DNA of 25,739 nucleotides from JANLSE01 sp038214135 (GTDB lineage: Bacteria > Chloroflexota > Chloroflexia > Chloroflexales > Roseiflexaceae): contig JBBQSD010000090.1 in the NCBI GenBank assembly GCA_038214135.1, positions 1 through 25,739 of the forward strand, written 5' to 3'. A program made the translations under genes and the position numbers. The notes below the pieces were generated by a model. That model was not told the origin of the DNA. It did not search any database and worked only from the letters and a program-made list of their open reading frames with translations. Shown one piece after another: positions 8,104 through 15,829 of this stretch. How positions within the stretch are numbered: position 1 is the stretch's first letter; every line of letters starts with the position of its first letter.

Positions 8104-8469
8104 ATGCCAACACTAAGCGAACGAGTCGGTGAGATCATCAAACGCAAGCGCCAGCGTGATCGCTATACCCAGGCCGATCTTGGTTCACGGATCAGTAGCA
8201 GCGGCTCATATATTAGTGCCATCGAATCGGGAAGCACAAGTGCCCGCATCAGTGAGATCGAGGGACTTGCGGTTGCATTCCGCACAACGGCCTTCGAGTT
8301 AATCAGCGAAGCCGCCAAGGAGGATGGCGTCAAATTCTCGGAGATCACCCGTGAACGCAGCGCCTTTCTCTCGCTCTACGATGGGCTAACACCAGAACAT
8401 CAGCGCATGGCGCGGGCCTTTTTGCTGTTCTTGCGTGAACAACAGGAACGGCCAGCAGAAGCGCCATAG
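8104..8469 (+). CDS. XRE-family helix-turn-helix regulator
   Basis: A 121-residue protein. The ATG at 8104 follows GCGGAGCG, and the residues upstream of it in the frame do not look like protein. Residues about 5-65 are a Cro/C1-type HTH (YTQADLGSRISSSGSYISAIESG). The remaining 55 residues are helical with a highly charged end (LREQQERPAEAP). No toxin, phage or restriction partner is adjacent, so the target is unknown. It is the last plus-strand gene before the convergent oligopeptidase, apart from a broken small gene. Confidence 0.85.
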   Translation: MPTLSERVGEIIKRKRQRDRYTQADLGSRISSSGSYISAIESGSTSARISEIEGLAVAFRTTAFELISEAAKEDGVKFSEITRERSAFLSLYDGLTPEHQRMARAFLLFLREQQERPAEAP

Positions 8470-8473
8470 GGGC

Positions 8474-8503
8474 CGTAGAGACACAAGATGTTGCGTCTCT
8501 ACG
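8474..8503. repeat. GTAGAGAC...GTCTCTAC hairpin
   Basis: Arms CGTAGAGACACAA and TTGCGTCTCTACG form a 13-bp stem with one A/C mismatch and a GATG loop, 4 bases after the XRE stop. A second member of the family lies at 12173-12192 (AGACGCAA-TATC-TTGCGTCT). It probably serves as a transcription end, but no T-tract follows. Confidence 0.65.
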
Positions 8504-8553
8504 ACTCACACCAAATAATCTCGCATTCCGTCAACCACACAATCTGGAGGTGA

Positions 8554-8791
8554 ATGATGCCAACGTTTCGCTCACTCGCTTGCCAGCTTTTTTCATTGCT
8601 GCTACTTATTCAGGCAGCAAATCTTTCATGATCGCCTGGCCAAGCAACCAACCACACCGGCGCAAGAAACGCAGGCCGCACCAATAGGCCTTTCGCCACG
8701 CCTGATTTTCGTTCTGATTGCTGCTGGATTCCTGATCCTGGCAGTAGCCGGTGGCGTTGGCATGGTCACCTATCGCCTGTTGAAGAAGTGA
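8554..8791 (+). pseudogene. small secreted/membrane protein gene broken by a frameshift
   Basis: A strong GGAGGTG ribosome site precedes ATGATG at 8554. The first frame gives a 25-residue signal-peptide-like stretch (MMPTFRSLACQLFSLLLLIQ) and stops at 8629. The +1 frame continues without a stop to 8789 and encodes a Pro/Thr/Gln-rich linker, then a convincing transmembrane segment (LIFVLIAAGFLILAVAGGVG) and a basic end (TYRLLKK). That second frame has no start codon before the membrane segment. One lost or gained base near 8600-8628 would restore an approximately 80-residue protein with an N-terminal signal and a C-terminal anchor. Either a pseudogene or a sequencing error; the remaining bases of this 325-bp gap hold only the hairpin at 8474-8503. 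Confidence 0.4.
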
Positions 8792-8794
8792 TTG

Positions 8795-10600
8795 TTATCC
8801 GGTTATTAGCGTATCCAACCGATCAATAAAGCCCTCAAGCACACCAAAGGCCCGATCCATGGCCGCCGGTGAGGTCATGTCGATGCCTGCCACATGCAGG
8901 GCATCAAGCGGGTACAGCGACCCACCCGAACTGAGGAATTTGCGGTAGCGCGCAATCGCTGCGGTATCGCCAGCAGCAATCGGCACCGCCAGTGCATTGG
9001 CCGCCGCAATACCAGATGCATACTGGTAGACGTAGAAGTTCATGTACATATGCTGAAACTGTGCCCAGGTGATGCCATCGCGCTGTTCATCAATGGCAAC
9101 AGCTGTGCCATAGCCAGCCTTGAGCAGATCGGCCAACAACTTCGACATGCCATCGGCGGTGAGGGCCTGCCCGCGCTCGACCTGTTCGTGGACAGCTCGT
9201 TCGTACTTGGCCAGAATCGGCATCACAAACAAATAACGATGAAAGTTGCCCATCGCTTCCTCGATCAGGCCAATCTGAAATTGACGATCGCTGTTGTGGT
9301 TGAGCAGATAGCTGCGGACAAGCGCCTGGTTAAAATTCGAAGCAACTTCGGCAACGAACAGAGTATAGCGGCTATAGATGAATGGCTGATCACGGCGTGA
9401 GTAGTAGGAGTGCATCGAATGGCCTAGTTCATGGGCCAGGGTGCTCATGCTGCGGATACCCTCGTTATAGCTCATCAAAATAAATGGCCGCGTGCCATAG
9501 GTGCCACTCGAATAGGCACCATTGCGCTTGCCAGCATTCGGGTAGATATCGACCCAGCGCTCCTCCAGCAACCCGCGCCGCATGGTATCCACATAATCCG
9601 CGCCGAGTGGAGCCATGCCAGCACAGATCCACTCAACCGATTGCTCAAATGGGACATCGCGCTCATCGGTATCGAGTGGCGCAAAGATATCGCCGCCGGT
9701 TAGATGATCCAGCCCAAGCGCCCGCCGCCGGATATCCCAGTAGCGATGCCAGAGTGGCCGGTGGCGATCATAGGCATCGAGCACATTTTCATAGACGGCC
9801 AGCGGGACATTTGCCGTTTCGAGCGAGGCATCCAGGGCACTTGGATAGTTGCGCGCACGGGCACGGAAGACATTCGAGCGCACATTACCGGCCATCAGCG
9901 CTGCCATGGTATTCTTGACGCTCAGAAATCCATCGGCATACGATTCCCAGCCGCTCTGGCGCAGCGTGCGATCCGGGCTTTGCAGCAGTGCATCGATCAA
10001 ACCACGCGCAACTGGATATTCGGAACCTGCCGAATCGCGGGCCGCAGCAAAACGCAGATCGCCATCAGCCAGCACGCCATAGGCATTATATGGTGTACCC
10101 AATGGTTCGCCAACCTGCGCCAGCAATTCCTCGACCTCGGCAGCGCGAACATGCTCACGCTGGCGACCAAGGTTATCGAAGTAGTGTGCATAGATCGCCA
10201 GGCCCGCCTCAGATGCGATCAGCGCATCCAGGGTTGCTTGTGGCAGCGCCAGAAGTTCTGGTTCTGCAAACGAAAGAGCGGCCATTAGCCGCGCTCCGAG
10301 GCCCTGCGTTCGGCCCACCAAGGCACCCTGGGCTTGATTGGTTGTTTCAACATCGAAACCAAGCCGAGCATACACAGAAAGTTTGTTAACAATCTGAACC
10401 AGCGCTTCGCTGGCATTGAACCATTCCAACAGAACCGTACCGGATTCCGCAAGGCAGCCCCGATAACGGGCCAGATCGGGAAGCGCGGCTTCGACATTCG
10501 CAAACGCCTGCTCCCAATCGGCATCGCTCGCAAAAATACTCTCCAAATCCCAGGTATGTTCGCGCACAACAGCGGCGCGGCGCAGCAGTGTTACCGCCAT
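8795..10600 (-). CDS. pepF: oligoendopeptidase F (M3 metallopeptidase)
   Basis: A 601-residue zinc peptidase of the usual PepF length. The ATG at 10600 is 7 bases after AAAGGA; the longer frame adds unlikely Cys-rich residues. The zinc motif HELGH is at 390-394 (LAHELGHSMHSYYS), and the third ligand is Glu418 in LFVAEVASNFN, as in the M3B family. The helical N-terminal half (about 1-190) is the PepF-type prodomain-like region. It hydrolyses oligopeptides of about 7-17 residues in the cytoplasm, since no signal peptide is present. It is a single-gene unit, convergent with the XRE gene and divergent from the acyl-CoA dehydrogenase. Confidence 0.93.
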   Translation of the reverse strand: MAVTLLRRAAVVREHTWDLESIFASDADWEQAFANVEAALPDLARYRGCLAESGTVLLEWFNASEALVQIVNKLSVYARLGFDVETTNQAQGALVGRTQGLGARLMAALSFAEPELLALPQATLDALIASEAGLAIYAHYFDNLGRQREHVRAAEVEELLAQVGEPLGTPYNAYGVLADGDLRFAAARDSAGSEYPVARGLIDALLQSPDRTLRQSGWESYADGFLSVKNTMAALMAGNVRSNVFRARARNYPSALDASLETANVPLAVYENVLDAYDRHRPLWHRYWDIRRRALGLDHLTGGDIFAPLDTDERDVPFEQSVEWICAGMAPLGADYVDTMRRGLLEERWVDIYPNAGKRNGAYSSGTYGTRPFILMSYNEGIRSMSTLAHELGHSMHSYYSRRDQPFIYSRYTLFVAEVASNFNQALVRSYLLNHNSDRQFQIGLIEEAMGNFHRYLFVMPILAKYERAVHEQVERGQALTADGMSKLLADLLKAGYGTAVAIDEQRDGITWAQFQHMYMNFYVYQYASGIAAANALAVPIAAGDTAAIARYRKFLSSGGSLYPLDALHVAGIDMTSPAAMDRAFGVLEGFIDRLDTLITG

Positions 10601-10698
10601 ATACAGATCCTTTCTTATGCAGCATGTGAATATCATGTATTGTAGCATGCTGGGTGCGGCGTATTGGTTGCAATGAGATGGCTAGGGCATCATCAGGG

Positions 10699-10787
10699 GT
10701 AGGGGTGGTTCGCGAACCGCCCACCAGGACGGGCAATGCATGCACGGCGGGCGGTTCGCGAACCACCCCTACGATCAGGTTGATCGT
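10699..10787. repeat. composite palindromic element in the pepF/acyl-CoA dehydrogenase divergent region
   Basis: Two 24-bp arms (10699-10722 and 10749-10772) are exact reverse complements, separated by 26 bases. Each arm is itself nearly palindromic around GGTTCGCGAACC. The loop holds TGCATGCA (10737-10744). Immediately after the right arm, ACGATCA-GGT-TGATCGT (10771-10787) forms a third dyad. It fills much of the 329-bp gene-free stretch 10601-10929; no clear promoter boxes were recognised in the rest. It is a member of the TTCGCGAA family. Confidence 0.75.
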
Positions 10788-10929
10788 AGCATAGGTCATG
10801 CCGAAAATAGACGTGGTACTCAAAGATCATCCGCCTGCGGATTCCGAGGGCATGCATCGTGCTATACTTGCCAAGCAAATTTCCAGGGCGGTTTGGATCA
10901 GCAATGCAGCACAGAACATGGAGAGAGCC

Positions 10930-12129
10930 ATGGATTTTGGCCTAACGCCTGAATTGGCCGCGCTACAGGAGCGCACCCGCCAGTTTATCAATGAAACCGT
11001 CATCCCCGCCGAGCAGAACCTGCCGACCAGCCTGACAGACTGGGAGGCGTTACGCAGCAATCTGCAGGATGCGGCTCGCGCAGCAGGCTTGTTTCTGCCG
11101 CATATGGCAGCTACCTGGGGCGGATTGGGCCTCGATTGGCGCGATTGTTCGATCATCTTTGAAGAGGCTGGCCGATCATTGTTGGGGCCATTGGCGCTCA
11201 ACTGTTCCGCTCCCGATGAAGGCAACATGCATCTGCTCGAAAAAGTTGCCACGCCCGCCCAACAGCAACGCTATCTGCGGCCACTGAGTACTGGAACCAC
11301 CCGCTCGTGTTTTAGTATGACAGAGCCAGCACCAGGAGCTGGTTCCGATCCAGCGCTGCTGCAGACGACTGCCGAGCGACGGGGCGACCGCTGGGTGATC
11401 AATGGGCGTAAATGGTTCACGACTGGCGCACAGGGCGCTGCATTCACGATTGTCATGGCCCGCACAGGTGAGATACAGGGCCGAACTGGTGCAACCATGT
11501 TTCTGGTGGACACCGAGAATCCTGGGTATTACATCGAGCGCAAAATCCCAACCCTCGATCACATGGCGATCGGCGGGCACTGTGAGGTTGGCTTTGTGGA
11601 CTGCGAGGTCGGCGATGACGCTGTACTCGGTGAAATCGGCAAGGGCTTCGATTATGCACAGGTGCGCCTTGCGCCAGCGCGGCTCACCCACTGTATGCGC
11701 TGGATTGGCATTGCCCGCCGCTCCCTCGAATATGCGCTCGAATATGCTGTACGCCGCCAATCCTTTGGGGCACGCCTTGCGGAACAACAGGGCATTCAGT
11801 TTCCGCTGGCCGATTCGGAGATTGAACTCCACGCCGCCCGCCTGATGGTGCTGCATGCCGCCTGGTTGCTTGATACCGGGCAAGCAGCTCGCCACGAGAC
11901 GGCCATGGCCAAAGTATTTGTTTCGGAAACCGTTGATCGGGTGATCGACCGAGCGCTGCAGATCTGTGGCGCGCTGGGCATTTCCGATGACATCCCACTG
12001 GCGGCATTCTATCGCGAGGCTCGCGCATTCCGAATCTATGATGGCCCATCGGAAGTCCATCGCATGAGTATCGCCAAACGCCTGTTTCGGCGAGTATCAG
12101 GAGTCAGGAGTCAGGAGTCAGAGCGCTGA
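10930..12129 (+). CDS. acyl-CoA dehydrogenase, ACAD10/11- or LvaC-like
   Basis: A 399-residue FAD enzyme. The ATG at 10930 follows GGAGAG; upstream residues in the frame are not conserved-looking. SCFSMTEP (126-133) is the FAD/acyl-CoA loop, and WVINGRKWFTTGA the following strand. The HCMRWIGIARRSLEYAL helix, an ALQICGALGISDDIPLA helix and RIYDGPSEVHR end the domain. These match human ACAD11, whose equivalents include HCMR and DGPDEVH. Asp371 lies where medium-chain dehydrogenase has its catalytic Glu in YEG, as in ACAD10/11. It heads a run with an APH-type kinase and a DUF6285 protein. I infer that it acts on 4-phosphoacyl-CoA or a related substrate rather than by plain alpha-beta desaturation. 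Residues 389-399 are encoded by a heptamer repeat. Confidence 0.85.
   Translation: MDFGLTPELAALQERTRQFINETVIPAEQNLPTSLTDWEALRSNLQDAARAAGLFLPHMAATWGGLGLDWRDCSIIFEEAGRSLLGPLALNCSAPDEGNMHLLEKVATPAQQQRYLRPLSTGTTRSCFSMTEPAPGAGSDPALLQTTAERRGDRWVINGRKWFTTGAQGAAFTIVMARTGEIQGRTGATMFLVDTENPGYYIERKIPTLDHMAIGGHCEVGFVDCEVGDDAVLGEIGKGFDYAQVRLAPARLTHCMRWIGIARRSLEYALEYAVRRQSFGARLAEQQGIQFPLADSEIELHAARLMVLHAAWLLDTGQAARHETAMAKVFVSETVDRVIDRALQICGALGISDDIPLAAFYREARAFRIYDGPSEVHRMSIAKRLFRRVSGVRSQESER
12097..12117 (+). repeat. (TCAGGAG)3 heptamer inside the 3' end of the acyl-CoA dehydrogenase
   Basis: Three exact tandem TCAGGAG units, plus a partial fourth, encode the VSGVRSQES tail of the enzyme. Because 7 is not a multiple of 3, a change of one unit would change the reading frame and the stop codon. 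The same word occurs outside genes at 17311-17324 and inverted near 17523 and 8046. Confidence 0.85.
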
Positions 12130-12264
12130 ACCAAGAACCGAGAACCAAGGAATAATGGCAGGAATAATGTAGAGACGCAATATCTTGCGTCTGTGTGGAC
12201 CAGCGAACTGCCACAAGCATTGATTGATCGCAGCGAACCAAGAACCAAGGACCGAGAACCAAAC
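12128..12264 (+). repeat. GAACCAAG-word blocks flanking a GTAGAGACGCAA hairpin
   Basis: Degenerate GAACCAAG/GAACCGAG units occur at 12128-12150 and 12235-12264. Between them lies AGACGCAA-TATC-TTGCGTCT (12173-12192). This fills the 163-bp gap between the dehydrogenase and the kinase gene. The second block is what extends the kinase frame upstream (NQEPRTENQ), so that extension is not protein. Confidence 0.7.
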
Positions 12265-12292
12265 AAATGCTGTGCAGAGAGCAATCAGAACG

Positions 12293-13327
12293 ATGATGAT
12301 CCATAATAGTACAATACTGCAAAATGCCCTCATTGCAGCGCTTGCTCGCCTGTACAATGCAGAGGTACAGGTATCTGGATTGCAACAACTAGCGGGCGGC
12401 GCTTCTAAAGAGATCTGGCGATTGGATGTGCTGATCGAATCGGGGCCACAGGCCGGTGAGCATCCGCTGGTGTTGTTGCGCCAACTGGGCGGCAAGATCA
12501 AATCCGATGCGCTCGATCTGCCCGAGGAATACGCGACCCTCACAGAAGCATATGCCGCTGGTGTGCCGACCCCACGGCCATTTCTGTTTCTGCCTGATCT
12601 GCTTGGTAAGCCAGCCGTGCTGGTTGAGCGATTGGATGGCGAGAGTATTGGGCGGCGGGTTGTTCGTGAGCCAGCCCTGGCCGCCGCACGCGAGCGCCTG
12701 CCCGGCGAACTCGGCATTGCATTGGCGGCCATCCATCGCATCGACATTGATGCGACCGGGTTGCGCGCGGCCCTGCCCGGCCCCGCACACGGCCTAACTC
12801 CGATTCAGACAGCGCTGGCCCAGATCGAGGCCGATCTCGATCAGATTGGCGAGGCTCACCCAGCAATCGAGATCTGTCTACGCTGGCTGCATCGCAACGA
12901 ACCATCGCCACCGTCGCGCCTGGCTCTCGTCCATGGCGATTTTCGGATCGGCAACATGATGGTCACTCAAGGCGGCCTCACTGGAATACTCGATTGGGAG
13001 TTCGCGCATATTGGCGATCCAAACGAAGATCTGATGTGGCCGCTGATCCGCGATTGGCGTTTTGGAAATGATCACCTCCATTTCGGTGGCATTGCGGGCC
13101 ATGAACCATTCTTCCAGGCTTATGCAAACGCAGGCGGCACCACACCCGATCCGCAAACGATGCGCTTCTGGGAGATCCTGTGTAATATCCGTTGGGCAAC
13201 TGGTTGCCTCAATCAGGCCGACCGTCACCTCAGCGGCCGCGAGCCAAACCTCGAATTCGCCAGCCTTGGACGCCGTGCCGCCGAGATGGAGTTAGAAGCC
13301 ATTCGCCTGATCCGCACAAGCAAGTAA
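12293..13327 (+). CDS. APH-fold kinase, 4-hydroxyacyl-CoA kinase-like (LvaA/ACAD10-11 kinase type)
   Basis: A 344-residue phosphotransferase. ATG codons at 12293 and 12296 are both possible; earlier residues derive from a repeat. Residues 30-70 form the nucleotide-binding lobe (GGASKEIWRL, LLRQL). The catalytic loop HGDFRIGN has His214, Asp216 and Asn221, and the metal-binding DWE has Asp234. This is the APH family, whose members next to acyl-CoA dehydrogenases phosphorylate the 4-hydroxyl of hydroxyacyl-CoAs (Pseudomonas putida LvaA; human ACAD10/11 N-terminal part). It is followed after 37 bases by a DUF6285 gene, the small partner of LvaA. Antibiotic modification is unlikely given the context. 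Substrate chain length cannot be read from sequence. Confidence 0.8.
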   Translation: MMIHNSTILQNALIAALARLYNAEVQVSGLQQLAGGASKEIWRLDVLIESGPQAGEHPLVLLRQLGGKIKSDALDLPEEYATLTEAYAAGVPTPRPFLFLPDLLGKPAVLVERLDGESIGRRVVREPALAAARERLPGELGIALAAIHRIDIDATGLRAALPGPAHGLTPIQTALAQIEADLDQIGEAHPAIEICLRWLHRNEPSPPSRLALVHGDFRIGNMMVTQGGLTGILDWEFAHIGDPNEDLMWPLIRDWRFGNDHLHFGGIAGHEPFFQAYANAGGTTPDPQTMRFWEILCNIRWATGCLNQADRHLSGREPNLEFASLGRRAAEMELEAIRLIRTSK

Positions 13328-13364
13328 CCGATTGCTCGCCATTCATGATACAAAGCTGGTGTCT

Positions 13365-13772
13365 ATGCAAGATCGTCCAAGTGCCCAAGAATTGATCGCA
13401 ACGATTAGCTCCTTTCTGGAGCAAGAATTGCTCCCAACCATTTCCGACCAACGGCTGCGCTTTCGCGGGCTGGTTGCCGCCAATGTGCTCGGTATCGTCG
13501 CCCGCGAACTGGCTGCTGGCGATACGCCACTATGGGCTGAGCGCGATCGCCTGCTGAATCTGCTCGACCAATTCGAGCACGACCCAACTGATTCAGATGC
13601 CCTACGCCGCTCTGTTACCGCACTTTCGCAGGAACTGTGTATACGCATTCGTGCTGGCGAGTTCGATGATGGTGCCGCATTCGAAGCAGCCCTGGCCCAC
13701 GCAGAAGCAACCAGCATCGAAAAGCTCCAGATCGCCAACCCACGCTACCTTGCTCGCATCCAAACCTCCTAG
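13365..13772 (+). CDS. DUF6285 (LvaB-like) small protein
   Basis: A 135-residue helical protein that begins MQDRPSAQELI and ends LQIANPRYLARIQ; both ends are hallmarks of DUF6285. The central FRGLVAANVLGIVARELAAG segment is also typical. The family has no catalytic motif. Its Pseudomonas putida member LvaB is required with the kinase LvaA for phosphorylation of 4-hydroxyvaleryl-CoA, so a kinase subunit or activator role is expected here. The start at 13365 is chosen because the conserved N-terminus begins there; its ribosome site (AGCTGG) is weak, suggesting translational coupling to the kinase 37 bases upstream. Confidence 0.8.
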   Translation: MQDRPSAQELIATISSFLEQELLPTISDQRLRFRGLVAANVLGIVARELAAGDTPLWAERDRLLNLLDQFEHDPTDSDALRRSVTALSQELCIRIRAGEFDDGAAFEAALAHAEATSIEKLQIANPRYLARIQTS

Positions 13773-13806
13773 ATTTACATCGCACATATGTTCTTATAGC
13801 ATTAGT

Positions 13807-13827
13807 TTGTGACACCTAGCGTCACAA
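13807..13827. promoter_or_regulatory. 21-bp dyad upstream of the E1-alpha gene
   Basis: TTGTGAC-N7-GTCACAA, perfect 7-bp arms, lies 22 bases before the E1-alpha ATG and 34 bases after the DUF6285 stop. It resembles Crp-type half-sites (TGTGA/TCACA), but the spacer is 9 rather than 6 bases between those half-sites. It could be an operator for the oxoacid dehydrogenase genes or a small hairpin ending the upstream unit. Confidence 0.45.
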
Positions 13828-13849
13828 TGGTGTGATTGAGGGCCAGATC

Positions 13850-14836
13850 ATGGAAGAATTCTCAGCCGAGTTTCTGGCACAGGCGCACTATTGGATGCGC
13901 CTGACGCGGGTACTCGATGACCGCGTTCAGTTGTTGCATAAGCAGAGTAAGATCGCTGGCGGGTGCTTCTCACAGCTTGGCCATGAGGCAATCAGTGTTG
14001 GCGCGGCATTAACCCTTACCAGCGGCGATGTGATCGCGCCAATGCATCGCGATCTGGGTGCGTATCTGGTGCGCGGAATGACGCCCAAACGGCTGATGGC
14101 CCAGTATTTCGGGCGCGCTGCTGGCGTCTCTGGCGGGCGCGATGCCAATACCCATGGCTGCGGCGATCTCAGCCTGGGCATTTTTGGCTTTGTGAGCATG
14201 CTGCCTGCCTCGCTGCCCGTGACTGTTGGTGCCGCGCATGCCTTCAAGTTGCGTGGCGAAACGCATGTGGCCATGACCTTCTTCGGGGATGGGAGCAGTA
14301 GCGAGGGTTTGACGCACGAAACCCTCAATTGGGCGGCGGTCTTTCAGCTGCCAGCCATCTTCATCTGCGAAAATAACCAGTATGCCTATTCCACGCCGAC
14401 GGCACGCCAGATGCGGATCAGTGATATTGCCGACCGAGCGGCTGGCTATGGAATGCCAGGTGTCGTTGTCGATGGGAACGATTTCTTTGCCGTCCATAGC
14501 GCCGTTCGCACAGCCGTCGAACGTGGCCGCCGTGGGCAAGGGCCAACACTGATCGAATGCAAGACGATGCGGATGCGCGGCCACGCCATTCACGATAATA
14601 TGGCCTATGTTCCGCAAACATTGATCAGCGAATGGCAACAAAAAGACCCGATTCTCCGCTTTGAGGCGCGGCTGCGCGAATACCATATGCTCGATGACGA
14701 ACGCCTTGCGACACTACTCGCACAGATTGAAGCCGAAGTCGATCAGGCTGTTGCATATGCCGAAAACTGCCCATATCCCGATCCAGCGACGCTCACGGTT
14801 GGAGTGTATGCTGAGACACCAGGACAAGCACAATGA
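13850..14836 (+). CDS. 2-oxoacid dehydrogenase E1 alpha subunit (branched-chain type)
   Basis: A 328-residue thiamine-diphosphate enzyme subunit. The ATG at 13850 follows TTGAGGG by 7 bases, and a GTG at 13832 is rejected. The cofactor motif runs from GDG (146-148) to Asn176 in ENN. HRD (66-68) and GRDANTHG are conserved E1-alpha features. The loop that carries regulatory serines in animal enzymes reads RGHAIHDNMAY, without serine, as usual in bacteria. With E1-beta it decarboxylates a 2-oxoacid and acylates the lipoyl group of E2. The last bases overlap the E1-beta start (ATGA), so the two are translationally coupled. Confidence 0.9.
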   Translation: MEEFSAEFLAQAHYWMRLTRVLDDRVQLLHKQSKIAGGCFSQLGHEAISVGAALTLTSGDVIAPMHRDLGAYLVRGMTPKRLMAQYFGRAAGVSGGRDANTHGCGDLSLGIFGFVSMLPASLPVTVGAAHAFKLRGETHVAMTFFGDGSSSEGLTHETLNWAAVFQLPAIFICENNQYAYSTPTARQMRISDIADRAAGYGMPGVVVDGNDFFAVHSAVRTAVERGRRGQGPTLIECKTMRMRGHAIHDNMAYVPQTLISEWQQKDPILRFEARLREYHMLDDERLATLLAQIEAEVDQAVAYAENCPYPDPATLTVGVYAETPGQAQ

Positions 14837-15825
14837 CGCATTCAGAACAACACGAACTGACCTACCTGGAAGCCATTCGTGAGGCACTGCGCGAGGAACT
14901 GCGGCGCGATCCAAACGTGCTGCTGATCGGCCAGGATATTGGGGTGTATGGTGGTGCATTCAAGGTCACGCAAGGGCTGATCGATGAGTTCGGCGAGTCG
15001 CGGGTGATCGACACACCAATGGCCGAGCTGTGTATGATCGGTGCTGCTGTTGGCATGGCCTTCATGGGCCTGCGCCCTGTGATCGAGATCCAGTTTGCCG
15101 ATTTCATCAGCACAGGCTTCGACTCAATCGTCAACTATGCCGCAACCAACCATTACCGCTGGGGCGCTGCCGTACCAATTGTTATCCGTACACCAAGTGG
15201 CTGTGGGCTGCGCGGCGGGCCATTTCATTCACAAAGCCCGGAAGCCTGGTTCGTCCACACACCTGGATTGAAAGTTGTTGCGCCTGCGACGCCAGCCGAT
15301 GCACGCGGGCTATTACTCAGCGCCATCCGCGACCCAAACCCGGTGATCTTTTTCGAGAACAAATACTTGTACCGCTCGCTGCGTGGTTCCGTTCCAATTG
15401 GTGATGGTGGCATAGTGCCGATTGGGCAGGCAGCCATTGCACGAATCGGTGAGGAATTAAGCATCATCACCTATAGCGCAATGGTTCACGAAGCGCTAGC
15501 TGCCGCCGAGCAATTGGCTGCCGAGGGCCATAGTGTGGAAGTGCTTGATCTACGCAGCCTCAAACCACTCGATAACGCTGCTATTCTTGCGACAGTCCGT
15601 AAAACCGGCAAGGTCTTGATCGTTCACGAGGCCCAGATCACTGGTGGGGTTGGCGGCGAGATTGCGGCAATCATTGGCCAGCATGCCTTTGAATACCTGG
15701 ATGGCCCGATCACGCGACTGGCAGCGCCCGACACGCCGGTGCCATATAGCCCACCGCTTGAGGATGCCTATCGGCCTAATGCTGGCAAGATCCTTGTGGC
15801 AGCGCGGGCATTATTGGCGTACTAG
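14833..15825 (+). CDS. 2-oxoacid dehydrogenase E1 beta subunit (branched-chain type)
   Basis: A 330-residue subunit that overlaps E1-alpha by 4 bases. EIQFADFISTGFDSIVNYAA and FHSQSPEAWFVHTPGLKVV are very close to branched-chain oxoacid dehydrogenase E1-beta; pyruvate-type enzymes usually differ at these places. The C-terminal transketolase-like domain (EVLDLRSLKPLD, VLIVHEAQITGGVG) is complete. Branched-chain substrates are therefore favoured, but pyruvate and acetoin enzymes are close relatives. The E2 gene follows after a repeat-filled 253-bp gap. Confidence 0.9.
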   Translation: MTHSEQHELTYLEAIREALREELRRDPNVLLIGQDIGVYGGAFKVTQGLIDEFGESRVIDTPMAELCMIGAAVGMAFMGLRPVIEIQFADFISTGFDSIVNYAATNHYRWGAAVPIVIRTPSGCGLRGGPFHSQSPEAWFVHTPGLKVVAPATPADARGLLLSAIRDPNPVIFFENKYLYRSLRGSVPIGDGGIVPIGQAAIARIGEELSIITYSAMVHEALAAAEQLAAEGHSVEVLDLRSLKPLDNAAILATVRKTGKVLIVHEAQITGGVGGEIAAIIGQHAFEYLDGPITRLAAPDTPVPYSPPLEDAYRPNAGKILVAARALLAY

Positions 15826-15829
15826 CGCA

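Noticed and set aside
8614..8640. Programmed +1 frameshift in the small membrane gene
   Set aside because: No known slippery signal such as CTT-TGA is present at the stop; a plain indel explains it better.
11176..12060. 294-residue open frame on the minus strand
   Set aside because: It lies wholly antisense to the acyl-CoA dehydrogenase, has no family resemblance and unusual Cys/His/Trp content.
12224..12292. 23-residue N-terminal extension of the kinase
   Set aside because: It translates the GAACCAAG repeat and has no ribosome site.
12293..13327. Aminoglycoside resistance gene
   Set aside because: The APH fold is present, but the adjacent acyl-CoA dehydrogenase and DUF6285 genes point to acyl-CoA metabolism.
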